DNA from: Methylorubrum aminovorans | GTDB lineage: Bacteria; Pseudomonadota; Alphaproteobacteria; Rhizobiales; Beijerinckiaceae | Direction: 5' to 3' | Assembly: GCF_022179725.1 (NCBI RefSeq) | Contig: NZ_BPRC01000025.1 | Span: 1-59,284, forward strand | Length of the DNA: 59,284 bases | In this document: in pieces, positions 49,458 through 56,890 of the stretch | Position numbering within the stretch: position 1 is the stretch's first letter | Layout: the number at the start of each line of letters is the position of its first letter | The notes under the pieces: generated by a model | The model's database searches: none | What the model was told of the DNA's origin: nothing | What the model saw: only the letters and a program-made list of their open reading frames with translations | Translations under genes and position numbers: made by a program

Positions 49458-50126
49458 CTAGATGCTCGCAACCTGCGCAATGTCCAAGACTATGGGCGAC
49501 ATGCGCCCGAAGAGGCTTACACCCACCTTGACCCGATCGTTGGGCAGGATCGCCTCTACGACACCGGGGAAGCTTGCGAACGGTCCTTCGCGGACCAGCA
49601 CGCTGTGCCCGACGCGGATGCCCGTAGGCTGAACGATCTCCGCCTCGGCAAGCCGGTCGGCAAGGCGCTGGAGTTCGACCGGATCGAGCCGGGCGGGGCG
49701 CATAACCAGGGACACGATGTTTCCCTCAGGTCCACCCTCCGGCTCCGGATGCGAGACGATCTCCGCCACGCCGGGCTTGGAGCGCGCCTGAGCGAGGTGC
49801 CCTGCGTCCCGTACGCCGATGAACACCGTGCGCATCAACAGGGGCGTAGAGCGGACCACCCGGCGTCCGCGTCGCACTACGACCTCGGACGTGCGGGGCA
49901 GGTACCAGTCGACCTTCAAGTCCTCCAGCCCTTTGAGCGCCCTCGTGCCCATGCGCGGCAGCGTGCGGGCGATGTGCCAGGACAGCGTCGTGTCGATCTT
50001 CACCGCCGTAGCGCCCAGCACAGGCGCTGTGACGCTTGTCGTGGACGCCGGCACGCCTGCCGCCTTGCGCTCGGCCCTACGCTGCTTCCTAGCCCGCTCG
50101 CGCTGCTTCTTGCCCGCTCGGTTCAT
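49458..50126 (-). CDS. NusG-family (KOW) transcription antitermination-like protein
   Basis: 222 aa. Basic N-terminus (NRAGKKQRERARKQRRAERK), then a NusG N-terminal-like beta/alpha domain (DWYLPRTSEVVVRRGRR, TPLLMRTVFIGVRDAGH). The C-terminal KOW domain is VGHSVLVREGPFASFPGVVE followed by DRVKVGVSLFG. NusG paralogs (RfaH, LoaP type) modify RNA polymerase elongation. Placed between early replication and late terminase genes, it could switch on the late operon. The start ATG at 50126 is chosen because the upstream frame is antisense to the primase gene. Confidence 0.82.
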   Translation of the reverse strand: MNRAGKKQRERARKQRRAERKAAGVPASTTSVTAPVLGATAVKIDTTLSWHIARTLPRMGTRALKGLEDLKVDWYLPRTSEVVVRRGRRVVRSTPLLMRTVFIGVRDAGHLAQARSKPGVAEIVSHPEPEGGPEGNIVSLVMRPARLDPVELQRLADRLAEAEIVQPTGIRVGHSVLVREGPFASFPGVVEAILPNDRVKVGVSLFGRMSPIVLDIAQVASI

Positions 50127-50148
50127 ATCGCCTCCCTGACTCTGTTCT

Positions 50149-51105
50149 TCAGGCCACAATCTCGAACCGACGGGCGACCTTGGCGCTCGGCTCGGCCTCC
50201 AGCACGTCGGCCCAGTCAGTGCCGATCTGCGACGGTAGTTCGACGCGCACCATGCGATCCCTGACCGCGAGGCGATGAGCGAGCGCGTAGGCCGCAGCCT
50301 GTCCACCGAAGGCGCGATCGGCATCGCCGAACACGACGACCTCTCGCGTGCAGTCCGGCGGCTGCCACTTCGCCAGCATCGTAGCGTTCGTGGCCGCCCA
50401 GACAGGCATGTCGAACAAGCGCGCTGCGGCGAGCGCGGTCTCGATGCCCTCCGCGATCCCGAGCCTCTCAGCCGGCGGGAACAGGCGGACCGCAGCACCG
50501 TCCGGCACTTTGCCCGGCATCAATCGGCGTGGGATTTCAACCGCTGCCTTACGGCCATCATGGGTTAGGTAGGTCCGGTGGAGCGTGGCTGCCTCGCCGT
50601 CGGGGCCGGACACCTTGGCGACCATGGCCGGATGGTAGGACGGGACGTCGTCCTGATAGCGGAGATGGTCCACGATGCGCAGGCAGCGCGGAAACGTGGT
50701 CTGCCCAAGCCGAGCTGTCAGGTAGCGGCCGACAGCGTCATCGGGCTGGATCAGGCGGGCCTCGGACCAGAGCCGGTTCAAGGCCGAGCGGCAGTCCTCG
50801 GGCGAGCGCTCCGCTGCCGACGGCAAGACGGGGGCATCTTCAATCAGCGGCTCCAGCCGCTCGGCCAGTTCGCGGAAGTCGATACCGAGCACCCGCATGG
50901 CGAGGTCGATGCCGTCACCGGCCCCGCAGTGATTGCAGATCCAGGTGCCGCGGCCCTCCTTGTCGTCGAAGCGGAAGCGGGTCCTACCGCCGCACATCGG
51001 ACAGGGGCCATTCTTGCGGCCGGACAGAAATTGGCTGTCCACGCCGATCATTGGCAGCAGGCTCGCCCATCGATCGCGGGCGCGGTCTCGCAACGGCACG
51101 AGCAT
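50149..51105 (-). CDS. Phage DNA primase (zinc-binding plus Toprim)
   Basis: 318 aa. N-terminal P4-type zinc ribbon (CPMCGGRTRFRF ... CNHCGAGDGI), a central DUF-like helical part, and a Toprim domain with GIAEGIETALAA, ATNATMLAKW and VVVFGDADRAF. Makes RNA primers for phage replication, probably with the helicase next to it. Confidence 0.88.
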   Translation of the reverse strand: MLVPLRDRARDRWASLLPMIGVDSQFLSGRKNGPCPMCGGRTRFRFDDKEGRGTWICNHCGAGDGIDLAMRVLGIDFRELAERLEPLIEDAPVLPSAAERSPEDCRSALNRLWSEARLIQPDDAVGRYLTARLGQTTFPRCLRIVDHLRYQDDVPSYHPAMVAKVSGPDGEAATLHRTYLTHDGRKAAVEIPRRLMPGKVPDGAAVRLFPPAERLGIAEGIETALAAARLFDMPVWAATNATMLAKWQPPDCTREVVVFGDADRAFGGQAAAYALAHRLAVRDRMVRVELPSQIGTDWADVLEAEPSAKVARRFEIVA

Positions 51106-51107
51106 GC

Positions 51108-52583
51108 TCAGGCGGTCCTCCGTTTGGCCGAGGCGATCTGCTTGGACTTCAACCAGTTGAGGATGCGTCGCTCCGGTTCACGTTCCGGTGCGTGCTGGTA
51201 GCGGTTGGGCCAAGCGCCGGTAAATTCCTTGAACTGGTGGGCGGCCCAGCCCGGTGCGTAGCCGCGGCGGCGCCCGTAGAGCTTGAGCTGGCCGAACAGC
51301 GCGATCTTCTCCTCGGCCTTGGCCTTCACCCGCTCGCGCTTCAGTTCGACGAGGTTGCCCTCCTCGCAGCGGATCTCGCTCTGCTTCACTGGCTTGAAGC
51401 CGCAGGCGGGACAGGTCGGGGTCTTCGGCGGTTTCAGGAAGGCGCAGGACGAGCACTTCTTCGGTAGCGACACGATTCGCTCCCGTGCCTCCTGCCTCTG
51501 CCGCGAGCGACCGTCGTCGAGAGCATTGTGGTGGATGTCGGTGACGAAGCCGAGCCGCAGATGCGTGTCGCTGTGGTCGAGAATCTTGCAATCGGATTTC
51601 GGACCATAGATCGGGTGCGGCTCCGGCATCCGCAGGCCTCGCCCGACGATCTGCACGAACAGCATCTCGGATTGCGTCGGCCGCGCCAGGACGATGCAGC
51701 GCACGTCGAGATCCACACCGGTCGTCAGGCAGCCGACGCTGGCGATGACCCGCACCTCGCCGGCCGTGAAGCGCTGGAACAGGGCCTCACGCTCGCCGGG
51801 CTTCGTGTAGGCGTCGATGTAGCCACAGGTGATGCCAGAGCCCTCGAATTCGGTCTGCAGGCGCTTGGCGTGAGCGCGATCGACCGCGAACACGAAGGTC
51901 GGCCGATCCTCTCCCTGCCGGCGCCACGTCGTCACCACGTCGGCCACGAGTTCGGGTTTGTTCATCGCCTTGCTGAGGTCGCCCTCGTGGTAGTCACCAG
52001 CCACGGTGCGGACGCCGGCCAGATCGGGGTGTGACGGGGCGTAGACCCGGAAGGGCGAGAGGTAGCCGGCCTCGATCAACTCGGCCGTCGTGGTGACCTG
52101 GATCAGGTCGTCGTAGTGCTTGCCCAGCCCCTTGGTCCACGGCGTCGCCGAGAGCCCGACGAACGGAACCTCCTGCCAGTCCTCGGCTGCCATCCACGGA
52201 CCCAACATCTCGAACCAGCGATGCGCCTCGTCGATCACGACGATGTCGAAGGGCGGGATCGCCCGGCGCTGCAGGGTCTGGATCGAGGCGACCTGCACCG
52301 GCGCGGCCGGATCCGTCATCGGGTGGTTGCCCTGGATCACGCCGATGTCGCGAATGCCCTCGGCGTAGAACGAGCGCACGGTCTGGTCGATCAGCGCGAT
52401 CGCAGGCACCACGAACAGCACCCGCTTCGCCTTCGACCGGGCGCCCTTCACGATCGCACCGGCCACCACGGTCTTGCCCGCTCCCGTCGGAGCCTGGACC
52501 ATCGGGCGGCGGCGACCGGAGGCGAGCGACTGGCGCAGCCGTTCGATGATCCGGGTCTGATGCGGGCGAAGCTCCCGGCTCAT
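51108..52583 (-). CDS. DEAD/DEAH-box SF2 helicase
   Basis: 491 aa from MSRELRPHQTRIIERL. Walker A QAPTGAGKTVVAGAI, motif II VVIDEAHRW, motif III GLSATPWTKG, motif VI QIVGRGLRMPEPH, plus a C-terminal zinc-like CSSCAFLKPPKTPTCPACG. Related to UvrB/RadD-type phage helicases. The ATG overlaps the upstream stop (ATGA). Confidence 0.92.
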   Translation of the reverse strand: MSRELRPHQTRIIERLRQSLASGRRRPMVQAPTGAGKTVVAGAIVKGARSKAKRVLFVVPAIALIDQTVRSFYAEGIRDIGVIQGNHPMTDPAAPVQVASIQTLQRRAIPPFDIVVIDEAHRWFEMLGPWMAAEDWQEVPFVGLSATPWTKGLGKHYDDLIQVTTTAELIEAGYLSPFRVYAPSHPDLAGVRTVAGDYHEGDLSKAMNKPELVADVVTTWRRQGEDRPTFVFAVDRAHAKRLQTEFEGSGITCGYIDAYTKPGEREALFQRFTAGEVRVIASVGCLTTGVDLDVRCIVLARPTQSEMLFVQIVGRGLRMPEPHPIYGPKSDCKILDHSDTHLRLGFVTDIHHNALDDGRSRQRQEARERIVSLPKKCSSCAFLKPPKTPTCPACGFKPVKQSEIRCEEGNLVELKRERVKAKAEEKIALFGQLKLYGRRRGYAPGWAAHQFKEFTGAWPNRYQHAPEREPERRILNWLKSKQIASAKRRTA

Positions 52584-53164
52584 CGGGCGCCTCCCATAGC
52601 CCGGTCGCAACCGAACTGGCTGTGATCGTCCCAAGCCGCGGGTTCGAGATCGCTGAGGTCGTCGTCGGCCCGAGCCCGCCCCTCGCGTGCGCCTACGTAC
52701 GCGGGGGAGGTTCCCTCGTTCACCGTCTCTGCGGCTAGGTTCTGTTCCCTGGTCCTAGGTCCAGGGTCCAAGGTCATAGATCTATTATCCAGCATCGAGA
52801 CTTCGCGACCATTCGCGAGCCCTCGCGAGACTTCAACGAATTCGGGCAGTTTCGATTTGCTCGGTCTGTCAATCTTCTGATGTGACAACCACTTAGGGAT
52901 ATCGAGGTAGGGCTTACCCTCGACGAGGTATCGACGAATGCACGCCTGATCTTCGAGTTCTTGCAGCCAACCCTCGATGAGGTTCAGCGCATCGTCGTCG
53001 AAGGGGTAGAGCGTCATCGCGAGCACTCGCGAGTTTGCGCGAGCCCTCCCGGCATCATCCACGATGGTCCAGAGCTGCACGAACAGCAGCCGGGCATCGC
53101 GCGAGAGAGCACCGATCGTCTCGGACTGTGCGAACTCGGGCTTGATGGAGCGGATACGTGCCAT
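52580..53164 (-). CDS. Phage replication initiation-like protein
   Basis: 194 aa. The opening MARIRSIKPEFAQSETIGAL, RDARLLFVQLWTIVDDAGRA and DIPKWLSHQKIDRPSKSKLP are the winged-helix start region common in phage replication initiators. The C-terminal part is disordered. Coupled to the helicase gene. Confidence 0.82.
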   Translation of the reverse strand: MARIRSIKPEFAQSETIGALSRDARLLFVQLWTIVDDAGRARANSRVLAMTLYPFDDDALNLIEGWLQELEDQACIRRYLVEGKPYLDIPKWLSHQKIDRPSKSKLPEFVEVSRGLANGREVSMLDNRSMTLDPGPRTREQNLAAETVNEGTSPAYVGAREGRARADDDLSDLEPAAWDDHSQFGCDRAMGGAR

Positions 53165-53165
53165 G

Positions 53166-53513
53166 TCAGGCCTGCCCCTTCGGGATCATGGTCGAGAGGG
53201 AGGCAGCCTGAGGCGCGGTCGCAGAGGGGCGGCGCTGGCAGGCCAGGACATCGGCGAGCCAGAGAGCATGGACGCGCTCGACCAGCCGCGAGGCGTAGCG
53301 GAACTGCTTGTCGGTGAGCCCGCCGCGATCGACCGCGTGAGAGAGCAGGCTGGCCGCGAAGCCAAGATCGCGGTCGTTGGCATCCATCACCGCTACGCAC
53401 CAGCGCAGCTGATCGATCCATGCCCTGGTGCGCGGAAAGTCCGGCACCTGAGATGGATGCAGGCAGTAACCGTCCTCGTTTTCGGGTGACGGTGGGTGCT
53501 TGTGATCGGGCAT
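53166..53513 (-). CDS. Hypothetical early phage protein
   Basis: 115 aa. Middle helical region DQLRWCVAVMDANDRDLGFA and LTDKQFRYASRLVERVHAL. It lies one base from the initiator gene, so in the same operon. No family recognised. Confidence 0.65.
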   Translation of the reverse strand: MPDHKHPPSPENEDGYCLHPSQVPDFPRTRAWIDQLRWCVAVMDANDRDLGFAASLLSHAVDRGGLTDKQFRYASRLVERVHALWLADVLACQRRPSATAPQAASLSTMIPKGQA

Positions 53514-53595
53514 GGCGACACCGTTCCGGAAACCGCGAGCGCGGCCGGCGAGAGAGTTCGGGGCGGGGAGGGTGGTCGGGCCGTGCCGGGAGCGA

Positions 53596-53874
53596 TCAGG
53601 GCGGTGCGCGGATGCGGGCTGGCCGCTTCGGCGTGAGGTGGCCGCGGAACACGCCCACGGTCGATGCCGGTTGGGGCCGGAGCAAGGTCAGCAGCCGCGC
53701 GGTTTCCCGGTGAGCCTCGGAGCGCACACGGTTGCGGCGGGCGGCCTCCTCAAGCCCTTCAGCCTCCAGGCCGAGGGCGAGGTTGCCGTCGCGCCGGGCG
53801 ACGCCCTCGTGCCATCTCACAAGCCGCTCCAGGCGTTCCTGATCGACCGTGGGGGCATCGTCGGCCTCAAGCAT
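53596..53874 (-). CDS. Hypothetical early phage protein
   Basis: 92 aa, helical N-terminal half (VDQERLERLVRWHEGVARRD) and Arg-rich end. Overlaps the upstream gene by 8 nt. Unknown function. Confidence 0.55.
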   Translation of the reverse strand: MLEADDAPTVDQERLERLVRWHEGVARRDGNLALGLEAEGLEEAARRNRVRSEAHRETARLLTLLRPQPASTVGVFRGHLTPKRPARIRAPP

Positions 53875-54139
53875 CGCTACGCTCCCCCAGCCGCTGGCGC
53901 AGGCCCACGTTCTCGGCGGTGAGCCGGGCGATCTCGTCCTCCAGTTCGAGATGCGCCCGCTCGTCGGGGACGAGGTGGGCGCGCATGAACCGGGTGTAGG
54001 CCTCGGCTACCGCCTGATGGTCGGCGATGTCGTCGCTCTGTGCGGCGTGCCGCTTGGCCTCGACCCACCGCTCGAACAGGTGCGTCCGGTAGGCCCTCAC
54101 CCGCTCGATGACGGGTCGTCTGAGGTCGTGATTCAGCAT
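53867..54139 (-). CDS. Hypothetical early phage protein (coiled-coil end)
   Basis: 90 aa. VIERVRAYRTHLFERWVEAK and the C-terminal coiled coil LELEDEIARLTAENVGLRQR. Coupled to the next gene by overlap. Function unknown. Confidence 0.6.
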   Translation of the reverse strand: MLNHDLRRPVIERVRAYRTHLFERWVEAKRHAAQSDDIADHQAVAEAYTRFMRAHLVPDERAHLELEDEIARLTAENVGLRQRLGERSDA

Positions 54140-54272
54140 CGGCCAAAGCTCCGGGGTTCGAGGAGCGCCGTGTCGGGGCGGATGGGGGAGGGGCGGTGGA
54201 CCGGCTGTCAGCCGGTGGCGTCGGCTACGGCGGTGCGCGGGCGTAGGTGGCGAGGATCGTCATGGCCGCTCC

Positions 54273-54680
54273 TCAGGACCGGGCTTGGTCGCGGATGGCG
54301 GCGAGGCGTTCCCGCGCATGCGCGAGGTCAGCCTCTGCCGCCGCGATCTCAGGTTCGAGATCAGGTCGACCAAGAGCCCGAGCAGCCGCCAGCGTCGTCT
54401 CAAGCTCATGCACTTCACTCCGAACGGCTTGGACGCGGGCCTCGATCAGATGGTCCAGCCACCGGCCCAGGCTCTCCCGGACACGGTGACGTGCAGACCA
54501 GAATACGCCGCGAGGAATGCCGTGCCTCCGCTCCAACGCCGCACGGGCGATGGTGCGGGAGGCGCCCGAGGAAGCCTCTCGGTCCTCCAGCCATTGCGCG
54601 AGATCGCGGGCCAGGACGGCTCGATTGCTCAGGGCGGCATTCACGACGGTCATCCGCTGCAAGAGATTTTTGCCAGACAC
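54273..54680 (-). CDS. Hypothetical early phage protein
   Basis: 135 aa, helical throughout (TVVNAALSNRAVLARDLAQW, VRESLGRWLDHLIEARVQAV, EIAAAEADLAHARERLAAI). Possibly DNA-binding, but no recognised motif. The 54140-54272 gap holds no gene. Confidence 0.6.
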   Translation of the reverse strand: MSGKNLLQRMTVVNAALSNRAVLARDLAQWLEDREASSGASRTIARAALERRHGIPRGVFWSARHRVRESLGRWLDHLIEARVQAVRSEVHELETTLAAARALGRPDLEPEIAAAEADLAHARERLAAIRDQARS

Positions 54681-54868
54681 GCAAAGCCTCCCATGGTCGA
54701 AACAGATCGACCACGACGACGGGAGACCAGCAGGTGAGGCACGAAACGGGTGGTCACGAGGGAATGGGAGCCGACGGCCGCGATGCTCTGGCAGGAACGG
54801 GCGGTCGTCGGTTCACCGATGGGGACACCGGCACGAGCCGGAGAGAGCAGGGCGGACGGACTGGTCAT
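54650..54868 (-). CDS. Small early protein, translationally coupled
   Basis: 72 aa. The ATG overlaps the stop of the Cro-like gene (ATGA), and the end overlaps the next gene by 31 nt. Sequence (ALLSPARAGVPIGEPTTARS) is not distinctive; coupling is the only support. Confidence 0.35.
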   Translation of the reverse strand: MTSPSALLSPARAGVPIGEPTTARSCQSIAAVGSHSLVTTRFVPHLLVSRRRGRSVSTMGGFACLAKISCSG

Positions 54869-55089
54869 GCCGAGACCTCCGCAACACGGACAGGACGCTT
54901 CACCGGCTCCAGATCGACGGCACGCACGGCCCCGGCCGTCACCGCCTCGATCCGAGCCGCGACACGGATGGACGGCCCGCGCGTCCGGAACCGGAGCTTG
55001 CGCACGCCCTCGGCCGAGATCTCGCCGATGCGCCCGGCCATCTCGGAATCGGAAACACCTTCGCGGGTCATCCAGTCCTTGAGCCACAT
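54865..55089 (-). CDS. Cro-like helix-turn-helix regulator, copy 2
   Basis: 74 aa. WLKDWMTREGVSDSEMAGRI and EISAEGVRKLRFRTRGPSIR align with the protein at 55771 (LIDYMRAERLDDVTMALRVG; CIRKLKYGERGPSLQTAIRI). The small size and basic recognition part fit phage Cro/YdaS-like proteins. Its ATG overlaps the ATG of the plus-strand gene at 55088 (CATG). Confidence 0.7.
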   Translation of the reverse strand: MWLKDWMTREGVSDSEMAGRIGEISAEGVRKLRFRTRGPSIRVAARIEAVTAGAVRAVDLEPVKRPVRVAEVSA

Positions 55090-55318
55090 GGCGGTATCAC
55101 CTCCACCCGACGGCGCGGCGCCGGGGCTGAGGCCGCTCGGCGAGGCGCTGGCGATCCTGATGGTGGATCTGGTGGGCGTGATGCCGGGGCTGGACCGCGA
55201 CGCAGTGCTGGAGCGGCTGGCGAACCGCCTCGACGGACACGGGCGTACGCCGGGCGGCACGAATTCGGCGATGCTTCTCGGCGCGGTCGGCCGCGCTCTG
55301 ATCCGATTGGGTGCTTGA
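55088..55318 (+). CDS. Small plus-strand early protein (moron-like)
   Basis: 76 aa from an ATG that shares two bases with the divergent Cro-like start. Helical: LGEALAILMVDLVGVMPGLD and AVLERLANRLDGH, AMLLGAVGRALIRLGA. The true start may be a later ATG near 55159. Unknown function. Confidence 0.5.
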   Translation: MAVSPPPDGAAPGLRPLGEALAILMVDLVGVMPGLDRDAVLERLANRLDGHGRTPGGTNSAMLLGAVGRALIRLGA

Positions 55319-55330
55319 GAGGAGGGCGGG

Positions 55331-55591
55331 ATGGCCGAGAACGAAGAGATGTTTGTGGTCGAACTGGAGAGTGTCGACCGCGAGCTGGAGGTCGACGGCA
55401 ACGGCGCCATCGAGACGTTCGAAGTGCGCTTCAACTGCGCCCGGCCGAACTGCTCCCTGGAGGTACACGTCACCTTCGACGTGAAGGATGTGACGACGCT
55501 GGAGGTCGTGCCGCGAGCCATGGCGGAGATGCGCCGGGCGTTCGCCGCGCTGGCTGCGCAAAGCGCGGGCTGGGGCGGAACAGAAGCCTGA
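55331..55591 (+). CDS. Small plus-strand protein
   Basis: 86 aa with a strong ribosome site (GGAGGGCGGG before ATG). Acidic and strand-rich (FVVELESVDRELEVDGNGAI, CARPNCSLEVHVTFDV), with a Cys pair. It starts 12 nt after the gene at 55088. No family recognised. The 55592-55770 gap shows nothing I can support. Confidence 0.65.
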   Translation: MAENEEMFVVELESVDRELEVDGNGAIETFEVRFNCARPNCSLEVHVTFDVKDVTTLEVVPRAMAEMRRAFAALAAQSAGWGGTEA

Positions 55592-55770
55592 TCGCGGTTC
55601 GATTGCGCTGAGGTCCACCGAACTGCCTGCGTCTGCCCGCGGAGGTTCGACGCTCCGCCTCTCCGCTAACGAGGTCCGGCGGAAGCTCTCCGTCGGTTCG
55701 AATGCCACCCCTTCCGTCAACTGCAATCCGGCAGCCTGCACGCGACGGCACGCCATCGGTGATACATCGC

Positions 55771-56007
55771 TCATGCGACGCTCCGGGGCTCGGCGGCATC
55801 AGGAGCGCGGCGCACACGCGTCTTCGGCCATTCGGTCAGCCCTACGGTGCCGGAGGTGACTTCGTGGATGCGAATGGCCGTCTGGAGCGACGGACCGCGC
55901 TCGCCGTACTTGAGCTTGCGGATACAGTGCTGGGTGATCCCACCGACGCGCAGCGCCATGGTCACGTCGTCCAGCCTCTCGGCGCGCATGTAGTCGATGA
56001 GCCTCAT
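55771..56007 (-). CDS. Cro-like helix-turn-helix regulator, copy 1
   Basis: 78 aa from MRLIDYMRAERLDDVTMAL. Recognition-helix region GGITQHCIRKLKYGERGPS, wing-like TAIRIHEVTSGTVGLTEW. First gene of the early operon, divergent from the XRE-S24 repressor across an 87-bp operator region, the classical cI/cro arrangement. Confidence 0.78.
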   Translation of the reverse strand: MRLIDYMRAERLDDVTMALRVGGITQHCIRKLKYGERGPSLQTAIRIHEVTSGTVGLTEWPKTRVRRAPDAAEPRSVA

Positions 56008-56018
56008 AGGTCGCCACA

Positions 56019-56065
56019 TTTCCCCCAAAGGGCAACATTGTCAATCCCTAAAAGGGAAAGGACAA
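56019..56065. promoter_or_regulatory. Operator region between Cro-like gene and repressor
   Basis: Two related dyads: TTTCCCCCAAAGGGCAA at 56019-56035 and a core TCCCTAAAAGGGA at 56045-56057, the latter flanked by TTGTC (56038) and GACAA (56061). Both starts lie within 40 nt, so one regulator could control both promoters. By eye only. Confidence 0.6.
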
Positions 56066-56094
56066 CGGACCCGATCCGGGCCATATCTCCCCTC

Positions 56095-56799
56095 ATGGGG
56101 AATGCGTTGCGGGAACTCAGGCTTGAACGCGGCTGGACGCACGAAGAGGCGGCCACGGCAATGGGCGTGTCCCGTGGTCAGTTTATCAAGCTTGAGCGCG
56201 GGGATCGTGGCTTGACCGAGCGGACGATCGCGCTGGCTGCCAGAGCCTTCGAGGTCTCGCCCAGCCGGGTCATCGGTGATGAAGCGGCCGCGAATGGGGA
56301 GCAGCCCGCCCCCCTCTCGACGCGAACGCAATCGAACGCGAGTATCCCCGATCAGACAGCAGCGGTGGACCCGAGTGTCTCCAGGGGGCCGAGGAACGTC
56401 CCGGTATACGGCACCGGCTCGGGTGGGAACGGTGGCGACTTCAGCTTCAATGGCCAAATGATCGACCACGCGCCGCGGCCGCCAGGCATCGCCAACCGCA
56501 AGGACGTCTACGTCATCTATCTCGTCGGTGACAGCGTCGCGCCGGCCTACGAGGACGGCAGCCCGATCTACGTGGACCCACATCGCCGACCAGCGCCGCG
56601 CGATTACGTCGTAGTCGAGCTACGGGGCGAGCGTGAGGGCGAGCCAGGACCGGCCTTCGTGAAGCGCCTCCTCAGCCGCGGCGGTGGGAAGCTCCGGCTG
56701 GAGCAGCACAACCCGCCGGAGCAGCTGGAGCCGATCGACGAGGCGGATGTGGTGCGAGTGCACCGGGTGATCCCATGGCCCGAGTTGATCGGAATATGA
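56095..56799 (+). CDS. Phage repressor, XRE helix-turn-helix with S24 (LexA/CI-like) domain
   Basis: 234 aa. Residues 1-65 are the XRE domain (GNALRELRLERGWTHEEAAT, MGVSRGQFIKLERGDRGLTE). The C-terminal part has the S24 signature: YLVGDSVAPAYEDGSPIYVD with the nucleophile Ser, RDYVVVEL, and FVKRLLS with the partner Lys. The linker GTGSGGNGGDF could hold a self-cleavage point. Divergent from the Cro-like gene. SOS-inducible CI-type action is inferred. Confidence 0.88.
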   Translation: MGNALRELRLERGWTHEEAATAMGVSRGQFIKLERGDRGLTERTIALAARAFEVSPSRVIGDEAAANGEQPAPLSTRTQSNASIPDQTAAVDPSVSRGPRNVPVYGTGSGGNGGDFSFNGQMIDHAPRPPGIANRKDVYVIYLVGDSVAPAYEDGSPIYVDPHRRPAPRDYVVVELRGEREGEPGPAFVKRLLSRGGGKLRLEQHNPPEQLEPIDEADVVRVHRVIPWPELIGI

Positions 56800-56890
56800 T
56801 AAGATAGCTTTCTCTGCTAGATCAGCGCGATAGAGGGCATCGGAGTCACCCTCATCATACGCGATTTCACAGAATGGAGTTGCAAATGCA

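Noticed and set aside
55097..55774. 225-codon minus-strand frame with ATGA overlap to the Cro-like gene
   Set aside because: The spacing is attractive, but it lies antisense to two plus-strand genes, one with a strong ribosome site, and its C-terminal half is His/Gln/Arg-rich nonsense. Only the first 60 codons are outside those genes.
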